Assembly: GCA_036897625.1 (NCBI GenBank)
Contig: JAYMTA010000061.1
Location: 1 to 47,776, forward strand
Length of the DNA: 47,776 nucleotides
Source of the DNA: Pelargonium cotyledonis
Lineage: Eukaryota; Streptophyta; Magnoliopsida; Geraniales; Geraniaceae
Direction: 5' to 3'
A model generated the notes under the pieces. It ran no database searches. It saw nothing but the letters and a program-made list of their open reading frames with translations, and was not told where the DNA came from. Both the position numbers and the translations under genes were made by a program. Shown here piece by piece: positions 32,126 through 47,776 of this stretch (position 1 is its first letter; the number at the start of each line of letters is the position of its first letter).

Positions 32126-35100
32126 CTATGATACCTTTCCATTAGGTTGTGGTGACTGATGATAATATGGAGAAGCGTGGGGGGCATTTGGAATGGATAA
32201 ACTCCTGACTGGTTGTCTGTTCCTTGTCATGAATCCTCCCTGTGTTCTGATGCCGTTGTTAGCATTTTGATTGGATCTATTACGATCTGCTTGCATGGTC
32301 TGGAAGTAACTTGACGAGCTGGCCATGTCCTTGAGGTTCGGCAGAGGTTTTAGGGCTTCAACTACTTCACCCATCGGGGGTCTGGCTTTAGGGTCCCTGC
32401 TGAGGCAATGGGCAGCTAACTGGGTAGCTCTCTGTGCACCTTTGACTGAGAAGTGACCTTCAAGACGAGGGTCTATTATCCGAAAGAACCTTCTCCTCTC
32501 TCCAATATGTGGTCTCGCCCATTCCACTAGGTTGTGCTCCCCTTTGGGTCGGTTCTTGTCCATGGATCTTCGACCAGTCAGCATTTCAAGCAAAACTACT
32601 CCAAAGCTATACACATCACTCTTGGAGGTCAAATGCCCTAATACAATCATTAACACAATAGATGTAATTAATAGCATTATCGAATACTTCTATACAAAAA
32701 CTAAAGTAATGATTACTGGACAAAATTCTAACTAATATTACACTCACCCGTCATGACATATTCTGGAGCTGCATAACCATAAGTTCCCATAACTCGAGTA
32801 GATACATGAGTTTTATCTCCCTCAGGAGCATCTTTTGCAAGACCAAAATCTGAGAGTTTTGCATTGTATTCCTACAATAGCAACTCTTTTCAGGAAAAAC
32901 AAAAGGGAATACAATTCATAAAATATTTTCAGTATGGTTGTGTACACCAGTCACGTACCGCATCTAATAGAATATTGGATGTTTTAAAGTCGCGATATAT
33001 CACTGGTCTTTCCGCTTCTTCATGAAGAAAGGAAAGACCCTTTGCAGCACCAAATGCAATTTTCATTCTGATGGACCAAGGAAGAGGCAAGGACCCTGCT
33101 GCATACAACATGGTTGTTACCAGAGAACATTAACCATCAACATTTTTTGTGGATGATGGTGGGTGGGTTCCAATTAAAATACTGTCATTAGCTATATGGT
33201 ACCTTAGCCATTGAGAAAACATGATGGTAAGATGCAAGCCCATATTAAATTAAAAAAACTTTCTTCCCGAGCCTAAAACAGAACTTTGGGTAAAAAAATG
33301 TACATTAAAAATAAGACGAAAAGATTTGTGACTGAACCTGAATATCCTTCTGATAACTCATAATTTCTTACAATGCAACTTTCTAATTTGATATTGATGA
33401 TGAATAGTGGGAGATACGGAAAAGAACTCAAATTTAAATTATAATATGCCTTGTCAGGTCGAGGGATACAATGACCCGAGGATCTAATTTATATAGTGCT
33501 CTAGGCACAGATCCATTCTGTTGCTGTATTAGAACACAGCTAGAGGTAATCAGGGAAGGATGCATTTAAATATGGGACACCCCATGCCCCAAAAGTTATT
33601 GTAAGAACAAAATAGCTAAATACCTAGTACTAGTGGAGTTCATAAAAATGTTATATGTACCTAGCACACACTCTAATCAATATGTAAGTCCACGAGGATT
33701 CCAACTCTTTACACTGAATTTTTTTGCTCCTTGATCTAATAAAGCACAATATCCATGCTGCATAAAAAAAAAATCTATTGTAATATGAAAACTTCAAAAT
33801 GGATAAGATCCTTAAAATGTATATAATCATTATCTATGTTATTCCTTTATGGACTGCCATATTTCTTGCTTTATAAAGGAACATTTACAAATTAATCATC
33901 TAAGATTACCAACAAGGTCACAAGGAAACATAGATTGGATAGAAACTATGACCTCACAAGCTAAGGCCACTTTTTTTTTTAAAGTAAGCTAAGGCCATTT
34001 TATATCCCAAAGGATTTTGCTATAGTTTCAGGTTACAGCTGTGAGGCATAGATACACCAAATCAGTTAAAAGTTAAAACCATACCAATATGCAATAAATT
34101 TATCATGCAATTGTATATAGGATGCACAACCAATTTTGATAATATGAAATTGTCGGTTACTTACTTCTGAAGAGGTGGTTCTCCAAGCTTCCACGGGGCA
34201 TAAACTCATATGCTAGCAACCTTTGATCATCTTCTATGCAATAACCAACTAACTTCACCAAATTAGGATGGAGGAGATTACCAAGAAAACTCACTTCAGC
34301 CTGAAATATGACAGAAAATGAGTGGATGCTTTTAAGTAAAGATGAAAGCAAAAGTTGAAGTGTAAACATATTCTTCAACTATAACAAAATGTAGAAAACG
34401 ACAAACAAGAGGGCAACATACAAGCCATTCTTTATGACCCTGAAGCCCATCAGGATTGAGGGTTTTAACTGCAACAGTAAGCCCAGTTCCAGGTTTTGCT
34501 GGAGCAGTTCCGTTCTCCTCAATCCAACCCTTGAAGACACAACCAAAACCACCTTCCCCAAGAAGACTCTCAGGTCTAAAATTCCTAGTTGCCAACTTAA
34601 GATCATTAAATGTGAACTTGCGTAGCTGGGGGGAAATCTTCAACTCCTCACTGAACTTGGGTGTTGATGAAGTACTTTCTACATTACTAGTGGTTGTTGA
34701 GGTCCTAGAAGACCCAGTCGGAATAACAGGTTGATCCCTGCTTTTCTCATTCGTAGGCTTAATTTCTGCTGATTACACAATGACCAATGCATCTAAATGA
34801 ATAAGCATATCTTGATATACATGCAGTAACTATTACATAACATTTGTCAAAAACAAGTTTACATAATGCAATCTGCGATAACAAATGACATAAGGTTAAT
34901 GTTAGCAAATGACTAACTCTGTAAGTTGATCACCTTACTTACGATTGAGACAAAGTTCCGTACTTGGATAGTGAAAAAGGAACAAAGTTAGAAATTGATC
35001 ATAACAAAATGTTATCTTAGATCAACCAACAACTCACAACAAAGAAGGAAATACAATGAATATCACCAACCATACACAATCAGTAGTAACACTGTAACAC

Positions 35101-35573
35101 AATAGAACATAGCATATTCAGCAAAAGATTACACCACGCTTCCCACGTTAAGCACTGCTGTTTGAACTATATACAGAAAAATATTTAAACTTTGAAACGA
35201 GTATGTTGGCTGACAATTTAAATACACGAAACTACCAAAGTGGATACTAATTTACACCCAGCAATTCCATGGAAACTGATTTGCTACAAAGTCAGAAACT
35301 CTAATTGGTTTTGTTTTGTCCTAAGATTCCAAAATACTCATCATCATTCCATCCAAACTGAGATATAAGAAATAGACAATTACCATAATTAGGACTAGGG
35401 CCACTCATGGAGCTATCAACTTTTGATCTTGAAGGCATGCAACTCCCTATACACTTGAATCTAATCCAACACCCTGTCCCCTTCACTTCTCCATCTTTCT
35501 TCTTCTTCTTCCTTCCCTTTGATTTCTCCACATCCCAAGCTTCAACCTTGAGAGGTTCTGGACCCAAACCCAT
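32126..35573 (-). CDS. Receptor-like cytoplasmic kinase, PBL34-like (RLCK VII)
   Basis: This serine/threonine kinase would relay signals from cell-surface immune receptors at the plasma membrane. Minus-strand exons in order: 35384-35573, 34422-34768, 34165-34300, 32959-33095, 32748-32871, 32126-32637. They total 1446 bases (481 aa); Arabidopsis PBL34 (At5g15080) is about 493. Gly2 (MGLGPEP) suits myristoylation, followed by a Lys-rich stretch and a Cys-bearing [14 protein letters not shown] block found in the PBL34 group. A Ser/Thr-rich linker precedes the kinase domain: GEGGFG (134-139), AVK Lys about 165, YRDFKTSN with Arg259-Asp260 (an RD kinase), DFG about 278-280, and the activation segment [18 protein letters not shown]. 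The C-terminal tail ends SPQPNGKVS. All catalytic residues are present. Two acceptors (exons 2 and 4) are CAGCAG, so small isoforms differing by one codon are possible. Confidence 0.94.
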
Positions 35574-37550
35574 ATTCTCAAAACTCTAAAATCCAATTCC
35601 CAAAACTGAAACACCAATTTACCTCAAAATATACATACACCTCCTCAAAACTCTACAAAACAAGCTCCCAGAGTCAGAAAGCCCACAAATTTCACACCCT
35701 TGAGAACCCAAAACTACCTTCCCTAAAAAATACAGACCCACCAAACACATCAAGCAAGAATCAAAGTAAAGAATGAATCTTTTGTTGAATAATTGGAAAA
35801 TAATGAGACCCAGTTGTAAAAATTAGTCAAAAGGAGGTGCAGGAGAGAACTGAAGGAGGCTGCTTGAGAGGGAAAGTGAGAACCGGGCAGGATGGGCAGC
35901 CTGAGACCTGCCTAACAGAGATGGTGACGGGCAGCACGGGTAGAGGAGATAGATGAAAAAATAATCACTGTAGCTCACAAGTCACAACAGTAACCTTGGC
36001 ATTTTCCACGCTATCGATCAAATCAACCAAAAAAAATCTCAAAAACTGAAATTATTACCCAAAATTAGGCATTTGGAGAAACTTATGTCTTCACATTATT
36101 TTATTTTCAGATGGACCAATCAGTGTATGACTAAACTTTACTAAAACTGAGTTAGGATTTGGATAAGCTAATAATGCAAATAAAAAGGATTTCTTACATA
36201 TTTTTATTATTTACGTTATATGAGTTGTTGCGTTGTGTTGTTTTGTTGTCAGAACAGAGCAGGTAAAACAAAGTGGCGCCGGTGTTTTATCCGCGCATAA
36301 CAAGGTCTTCAGTTTAGCCAATATTGAAATTAAGGGTGGAGTACTTTATTCATATTTTCTAATACACTAATTTTGGACCTTTTGTTACTAATTATTGTTA
36401 ATTTAGCGACTTATGGCTTCTTGGGTAACAACAGAATTCCTCCTTTTTACATCTTTCTAAACATGCTACATTGGAGAAAAAGTCAGTTTTCACAATAAAC
36501 ACATTATTTGTTCATTTTCTAGACTAAAATGAGCTTTGAGCCTCAACTTCTTTCCCAACACCTAATGTGAGTATGTGACTCACTTCGTAAAGACATGAAA
36601 ATATTTGAGTTGCTCTCTTTTCTAAAGATGTGATTGGAGAAGAAAAATCGTAAGGCATAACAGGAAAACATAAAACATACCAAAACAAATGAGGAGGTGG
36701 TCGACTAAGAGATCTTATTTATAGTTGTGGATGAATTGAATAAGACAAAGTTACAACGGGTTCATTATTAAAATTAAAGTGTGGATCGGTATATGATTAC
36801 AAGCAAGTAGAATTCGACTCAAAAACTTTATTAAATAAACACTCAAATTTCTTGTAGAACAAACCAAAAAATTATGAATTTGAAGAACAAATTTTAAGAT
36901 TCAATTCAGAGTAAAATCTCTCATAAAATATCTTTACAGAGCAAAAAGTGGAGTACACCATTTTCACTAACATTTTGTTTCATAATAAATATACTATATA
37001 TATTTTTTAGAAAATTTGTTAAGCATGAAATATCAATATGTTATAGGTAAAACGCTTATTTTGGAATGAAGCGAGTAGAATTTACAAATCAGATTTGGAT
37101 CATGTTCAATTTGTTGATTAGGTCTCATATCAGATTTTAGTTTTGAAGCATACATATGTTGGATTGTGCAAATTTGCCCAACTCCAAACCCAAAATTTAC
37201 CAGACAAATCCGTTCCGAAAATTGTTTAAAGCAGATGTCGGGTGCTTATGAGTTCGAGTTCAAATGATCCGCAGTAGGATAGAGTGCATAAGAAATACAT
37301 GTATAAACGACCAATCACTTCCCTAAATTGCAGACATAAGTACATAACAAAATGGGAAAAATACATGAACAAAAATAAAGAAAAACCTAGAATCATAAGG
37401 AGTTAAAGGATGGCGTGATTACATCCCCATTGATGCAAGGTCTCGAATTTTCAGTTAATTCAGCTAACATATCATATCAGTCGCAACTGCACTTCGAAAA
37501 CTCGATTTCAGTAGTCAACACACACTTGTGAGATACATCACTTATACGAA
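35574..37550. other. Divergent promoter region between kinase and NDUFAF7-like genes
   Basis: The two genes are transcribed away from this 2 kb spacer. The kinase leader and promoter lie on the left. A local GC-richer patch near 36270-36300 has AAGTGGCGCCGG and ATCCGCGC. The rest is AT-rich. I see no coding region, RNA gene or clear transposon. Confidence 0.5.
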
Positions 37551-42751
<5,201 letters not shown>

Positions 42752-44044
42752 ACCCGGCTTCAGTCAGATATGGTATGTTATGCTTATGTAAATTAGTAAT
42801 TTATGCTACCTTACAAAATCAATATACCAAGCTCGGGCTCCCTACAAAATTTTGTTCAATATTATCTATGTTAATTACTTGTTCAACTTCATAATTTGGG
42901 AAAGTTTGTATGCTTTTCCATCTGTCCTGGTTCTGTGCACTCAGGCACATTTGTTCAATAATAATTTACACATATCTTGAATCGTGTTACGATAAATTGA
43001 ATTCAAAATTCTACTTGTTGAGATTTGGGTGTATAGATTGGACTATGTAGCTGCAACAATTTGTTTGTGAAATTGAGTTTCACCAGGGTCATAGTTTAGT
43101 TTGGTCACGTCATCAACATGTGATATACGTGCATCAACTTACACTAACCAATGATTTCCGTACAAAGTTTATGATGATTATAGATAGTGAAGTGGCTGGT
43201 TTGATGACGTATGTGCTGAGAGCATTTAACTTGTTGCCATTTGTTTGTCTTTTTGTTTCCCTCGTTTGTGTGTTGGAGCACATGGAATTGACACTTGGGA
43301 CCCATTTCAACCTTAACCTATGGATTCAATTGCTGCTCTATTCTGGGTAAAACTTGTGAGTTTCTTATTGTGTTTGGCTATGCCTATGGATGGATGAAGG
43401 ATAAGATTGCAAAACTTTTTATTTTACGCTCATGATCCATCTCATTTTATTTTAGTTTTTCAAACCAAACCTAAAGTTAATTGTTGATAAAAACAGAGTA
43501 TTATTTCTTGTCACTGAAAATTAAAACTGCAACAAAAGCTACCAAATTGTGGGCACAAATGAATTCAGTTCGCACAATTATTTCTTAGTTGAGTATGTCC
43601 TCGAGAGGTTGAAATTAAACATCTACCAATATCATGGACAAGTTTGGCTGTTTGAGCAAGGTAAAGGCTACCAATTAATTACCCTTCTTTCGAGGGAAAA
43701 TTTGCAATTCGCTGATATGAGCACTAAAAAGGAATAACCTAACTCGATAGATCAATATATTTAAAGTTAATTAATTATATGTTGTGATTGCACATGATAA
43801 GAAACATCGAAAATTACTAATGGCAAAGTATTTTTCAAAGAAACTTAGTTCGAGTGTGTGATCACACAATAGGAGATACACAATAATCCAATCAAAGCTT
43901 TCGCTAATGTCACTCTCATCAATCAACTGGACCAGTATTTGGCTCACTCACTCACTCACTCCCTCCCTCCCCAACAAAACCTCAATAATATGAGAGACAA
44001 AGAGAATGGAGCAAGAAAAGTTCAAATTTTCTACCAGTAATGAG
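42752..44044. other. NDUFAF7-like 3' region and spacer
   Basis: AT-rich non-coding DNA. Near the NPF gene there are short CTCA and CCCT repeats (about 43945-43970). I see no gene or defined repeat. Confidence 0.5.
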
Positions 44045-44052
44045 TATAAATA
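44045..44052 (+). promoter_or_regulatory. TATA box of the NPF transporter gene
   Basis: TATAAATA lies 55 bases before ATG 44100, placing transcription start near 44075-44085. It lies inside a longer in-frame reading starting at ATG 44040. It is therefore the main reason to prefer the downstream start. Confidence 0.6.
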
Positions 44053-44099
44053 CAGATGCTCCTCAAGTAGTAACTACACAGCACTTGATCTTCAACACC

Positions 44100-46175
44100 A
44101 TGGACATGGAGAAAGAGAAAGAGAAGGTGAATATCATGGTTTCAACTGATGAGACTGTTGTCAAATACAGAGGAGTAAGAGCAATGCCCTTTGTCATTGG
44201 TAAGAACACTGACATATATATAAATAAAACTTCTTTGGTTTTCTTGATTTTACTGATTAGCAAAGAGTTGGGCAAAAACTTGCAGGAAATGAAATATTCG
44301 AAAAGCTTGGTAGCATAGGCACTGCCTCAAACCTGCTGGTGTACCTCACCACTGTCTTCAACTTAAAGAATGTCACAGCAGCAACTCTTTTCAATGTTTT
44401 CAGTGGCACCACCAACTTGGCTCCTTTGCTCGGAGCCTTCCTCTCCGATTCTTATTTGGGCCGTTTCAAGACTCTCGCCTTTGCTTCCATTTCCACTCTT
44501 TTGGTACTCTTCCACCTTTTCGATTTTATAATTTTCAGTTGGATATTGAAAATTTTGTGATGTTATGAGACTTAATGTGTTAAATTTTTATGTTTGTTTT
44601 GAAGGGAATGATTGTAATAATGCTAACAGCTGCAATACCTTCGCTGCACCCCAAACAATGTGGCGCGGGCATGTCCTCGTGTGCTGGCCCGACTGCTTGG
44701 CAGTTCACGTTCCTGCTCAGCGGTTTGGGGCTTATAGTCATAGGCGCGGGTGGCATCCGCCCTTGCAACCTGGCCTTTGGAGCTGACCAGTTTGATCCTT
44801 CCACTGATTCCGGGAGGCGAGGAATCAATAGTTTCTTCAATTGGTACTACTTCACCTTAGCTTTTGCTGTGATGGTCTCTGGGACACTCATTGTGTATGT
44901 GCAGTCCAATGTCAATTGGACTATTGGTCTGGCCATACCGGCCTGCCTCATGTTCGTTTCTTGCGCGTTTTTCTTCCTGGGCTCGAGGCTTTATGTCAAG
45001 GTGAAACCCGAGGGCAGTCCTCTCAGTAGTGTTGCACAAGTGCTCGTTGCTGCTACGAGGAAGCGAAAACTGAAGCTCCCGGACAATCCTGAGCTCGGCC
45101 TTTTTAACCACAGGCCAGTTTGTTCCATCAATTCCAAGCTTCCCCACACTGATCAGTTTAGGTGAGAATGTGCATTTCCACTTCAGCTATCTGCAATAAT
45201 GTTATATTTGAGCTAAATTTTAAGTATTAACAATCGTGTGTTGATTTGATCAGGTTTCTTGACAAGTGTACAGTATTTGTTACACCCGAAGACCAAACTA
45301 ACTCTGATGGATCAGCTGCCTATCCGTGGAGACTGTGCAGCATGCAACAAGTAGAAGAAGTGAAATTGATTGTCCGAGTGATTCCAATTTGGGCATCGGG
45401 CATTGTGTACTATGTCGCGATTGTTCAGCAACAAACCTATGCAATCTTCCAGGCCCTTCAGTCGGATAGGCGCCTTGGGAGCTCCGGCTTCCAGGTTCCC
45501 GCAGCGTCTTTTCTAGTCTTCGTGATGCTCAGCCTCACCATATGGATCCCCATCTACGACAGGCTCCTAGTCCCGTTCCTCAGGAGGTTCACCCGCAAAG
45601 AAGGGGGAATCACCCTCCTCCAAAGAATGGGGACCGGCATTGTGCTCTCGGTACTAACCATGATTGTTTCGGGCATAGTGGAGCAAAAGAGGAGGGAAAT
45701 GGCCCGCACTGGGGCAACGCACCTAGGCGTTTCCCCAAGAGGTGGGGCAATCTCGCCCATGTCTGCCTTTTGGCTAGTCCCGCAACTAACTCTTGCGGGA
45801 CTTTCTGAGGCGTTTCACTCAGTAGGGCAGAGTGAATTCTACTACAAGCAGTTCCCGGAAAACATGAAGAGCGTGGCGGGGGCGTTTTCGAATTGTGGCA
45901 TGGCGGGGTCGAGTTACCTGAGTGGGTTTCTGGTGGTTTTGGTGCACCGCCTGACGGTGAGTGACCGGAGCGGGAACTGGCTGCCGGAGGATCTGAACAA
46001 AGGGAGATTGGACTACTTCTATTACATGATTGCCGCTTTAGGGGTTGCGAATTTGGGGTACTTTATAGTTTGTGCTAAATGGTATAGATATAAATGTTGT
46101 GTTGGTGGTGATGCTCCAGAGGTGACTTTGGAGACCAAGGGTTATAAGGTGTCCGATGATTATGTCACTGTTTAA
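44100..46175 (+). CDS. NRT1/PTR family transporter, NPF2 type (NPF2.9-2.11-like)
   Basis: This is a 12-helix proton-coupled transporter of the plasma membrane. NPF2.9-2.11 relatives carry nitrate and, in Brassicales, glucosinolates, so the substrate here is open. Exons: 44100-44199, 44286-44503, 44605-45161, 45254-46175, giving 1797 bases (598 aa). I chose ATG 44100 ([19 protein letters not shown]) because a TATA box lies at 44045. An in-frame ATG at 44040 would add 20 residues. The proton-coupling ExxEK motif is intact (NEIFEKLG, E36-K40). Further family blocks are [98 protein letters not shown] and [15 protein letters not shown] charged loop ([12 protein letters not shown]) precedes a later helix. 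AATAAA at 46213-46218 is a likely poly(A) signal. Confidence 0.93.
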
Positions 46176-47295
46176 TTATTAGCATGTACATAGTGTTGAT
46201 TACAAGCAAGTGAATAAATATTCTGCAATGTAGTAGTGGTAGTATTTACAGCTTAAGGGCATTGTTTTGATACACTTATAATAGATCTCTTATTTGCTGC
46301 CCTGTTTTTGTAACGATGAAGCAGTTCGAAGTGTTTTTTTACTTGTGTCGAAGATTTGCATTATGAGTGACGAGAGAATAAGTGGTTGTAACACTTCTAG
46401 TTTATTTTGTAATAACTTATGAAAGTACCAACACTTTGAGCTTGATTATAACGGGTTTGAGCAGAATGTTTAGCGAGTTAAACTCGAGCAGTTGGTTTAG
46501 GATGATGTACACATATTAGGAGAAGAATGAAGCATATGATAGATCTTGGAATGGAACTCACAATCTTCATTCACGCTTTAAAATGAAACACCACCCTACC
46601 TTACACAACAGCTAATGCCACTCTTATTACCAAAAGAAAATTTGACTAACATATGGCCATATGGGCTGAAAATAAACTAATATGGGGCCCATAAAATTGA
46701 AGCCCAATAACTTTGATCCATATCACACGTTTAAGTTTTATTACTTCTCTAGATCAAAATTACTTATTAGTTTTCGTTTTGTTTATAAAAAAAAGTTTTT
46801 TTTTTTTTTAAATCATTTGAGCTACATAGTTGGAATAGTTTTCTTTTATTACCCCATAAATCTCAGCTCGTATTGTTTGTAAGAAAATTAAGATTTCAAA
46901 GAAAGTGATCACTAATTTGAAAATTGATATTATATATATGTATATAATTTTTAAAATTTTAAATTGTCCGGAACGACGGAACCTCTTTACTTCGATTTCA
47001 CACATATTAAGTCATCTCAAACTCTCACACTATCACAATCACAATCTAAGGAAGGTGTTAGGCAAAAAGAAAGGGTGGTGAGGATTTTAAAGCCTATAAT
47101 TTCTTTAAATAACAATCAAATCTCTTTAATATGGACAAATAAAATAAACAAGCTATTGTCAACTATCAGAAATGCGAATTTGAATGCCACAATTGCAAAT
47201 TCCATATTCTTTTTTAATGGTTATTCCACTGCATCTTCTTGGTTACAACTTTTCCGCAATTTGCCCTTTATGAACATAAAAGGTTTCATACAGGT
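46176..47295. other. NPF 3' region and AT-rich spacer
   Basis: The NPF 3' end (AATAAA at 46213-46218) is followed by non-coding AT-rich DNA. An open frame of about 130 codons around 46964-47362 starts on TTG, has no recognisable domain and runs into the next repeat, so I do not call it a gene. Confidence 0.5.
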
Positions 47296-47299
47296 ATAT

Positions 47300-47776
47300 A
47301 TTTTTGGAATAACTATTTTTTTGGCACCTAAACTTTTATTGAAAACTCAATATGGTACCTAAACTTTTATTTTGCCCAATTTAGTACCCACATTTTAATT
47401 TCGCACTCAATTTGATACCCACCATCTAATTCCGTCAATGTCACCGTTATCTAGTGACGTGGCATGCTGATTTGGTCAATTTTGACAACATGACATTACA
47501 TGGCATACACGAGGGAAATTTATATTTTTGGATTATTTTTGTTATTTAATTTTTAATTAAAAAGTAAAAATAAAAACTAAGTTAATAAAATAATAAAAAA
47601 AATCTATCTCTCTCAAGAATTTAGAAAAAACAGTAAGTTCTTCATCATCTTTCCAATTTTCTGGACACATTCTACATATCTCAAGAAACAAACATGAAAA
47701 TCATACAAAGAAAAAAGAGATAGACCACAAAAAAAATCACTTAATCTTTGTATGGTACCTGCAAAATTTGAATCTT
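47300..47776. mobile_element. Left part of a transposon-like repeat cut by the window edge
   Basis: The segment opens with TTTTTTGGCACCTAAACTTT, then GGTACCTAAACTTTTATTTT, AATTTAGTACCCACA and AATTTGATACCCACC. It continues with TCTAGTGACGTGGCATGCTG and ATGGCATAC. Such arrays of GGTAC(C/T)...AAACTTT phrases are typical of long-arm plant DNA transposons. A related arm in reverse orientation lies at 20635-20890. The other end is outside the window. Confidence 0.45.

Noticed and set aside
46964-47362. 132-codon open frame downstream of the NPF gene
   Set aside because: It starts on TTG, its composition follows the AT-rich surroundings, and it runs into transposon-like sequence.

Overview
This is nuclear DNA from a flowering plant, most likely a eudicot. 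It is AT-rich, and every gene recognised is a typical plant family member split by many GT-AG introns. CT/GA and TA microsatellites, short inverted-repeat transposons and retroelement scraps fill the spaces between genes. I cannot place it to species. I rebuilt eight protein-coding genes exon by exon. In each, the exon lengths sum to a whole number of codons and the protein runs through without a break.

Layout, left to right: (1) pyruvate dehydrogenase E2 (dihydrolipoyl acetyltransferase), + strand, 18 exons, 1549-7456, carrying a Stowaway-like MITE and one GC-AG intron. (2) A retroelement-rich gap, 7457-9880. (3) SSRP1, the HMG-box subunit of the FACT histone chaperone, + strand, 16 exons, 10055-16634, with a small Copia-type LTR remnant in an intron. 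(4) A pollen-type (LAT59-like) pectate lyase, - strand, 3 exons, 17240-19522. (5) A 6.5 kb gene-free block, 19523-26084, built from MITEs and other repeats. (6) A mitochondrial outer-membrane porin (VDAC), + strand, 6 exons, 26085-28741. (7) A hypersensitive-induced-reaction (HIR, SPFH/prohibitin) protein, - strand, 29081-30521, with an apparent stop-loss C-terminal tail. (8) A receptor-like cytoplasmic kinase of the PBL34 type, - strand, 32126-35573. (9) A mitochondrial NDUFAF7/MidA-type methyltransferase, + strand, 10 exons, 37551-42751. (10) An NPF2-type nitrate/peptide/glucosinolate-family transporter, + strand, 4 exons, 44100-46175. The right edge holds the start of another transposon-like repeat.

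These genes do not form an operon or an evident cluster. Three encode mitochondrial proteins (E2, porin, NDUFAF7 homologue), but plant gene order makes chance the simplest explanation. I found no CRISPR, phage, prokaryotic or toxin system, no convincing RNA gene, and no wholly new multi-gene system. The most interesting observations are the HIR tail, a pectate lyase departing from family signature residues, microsatellites and duplications touching splice sites, and several well-delimited transposon structures.
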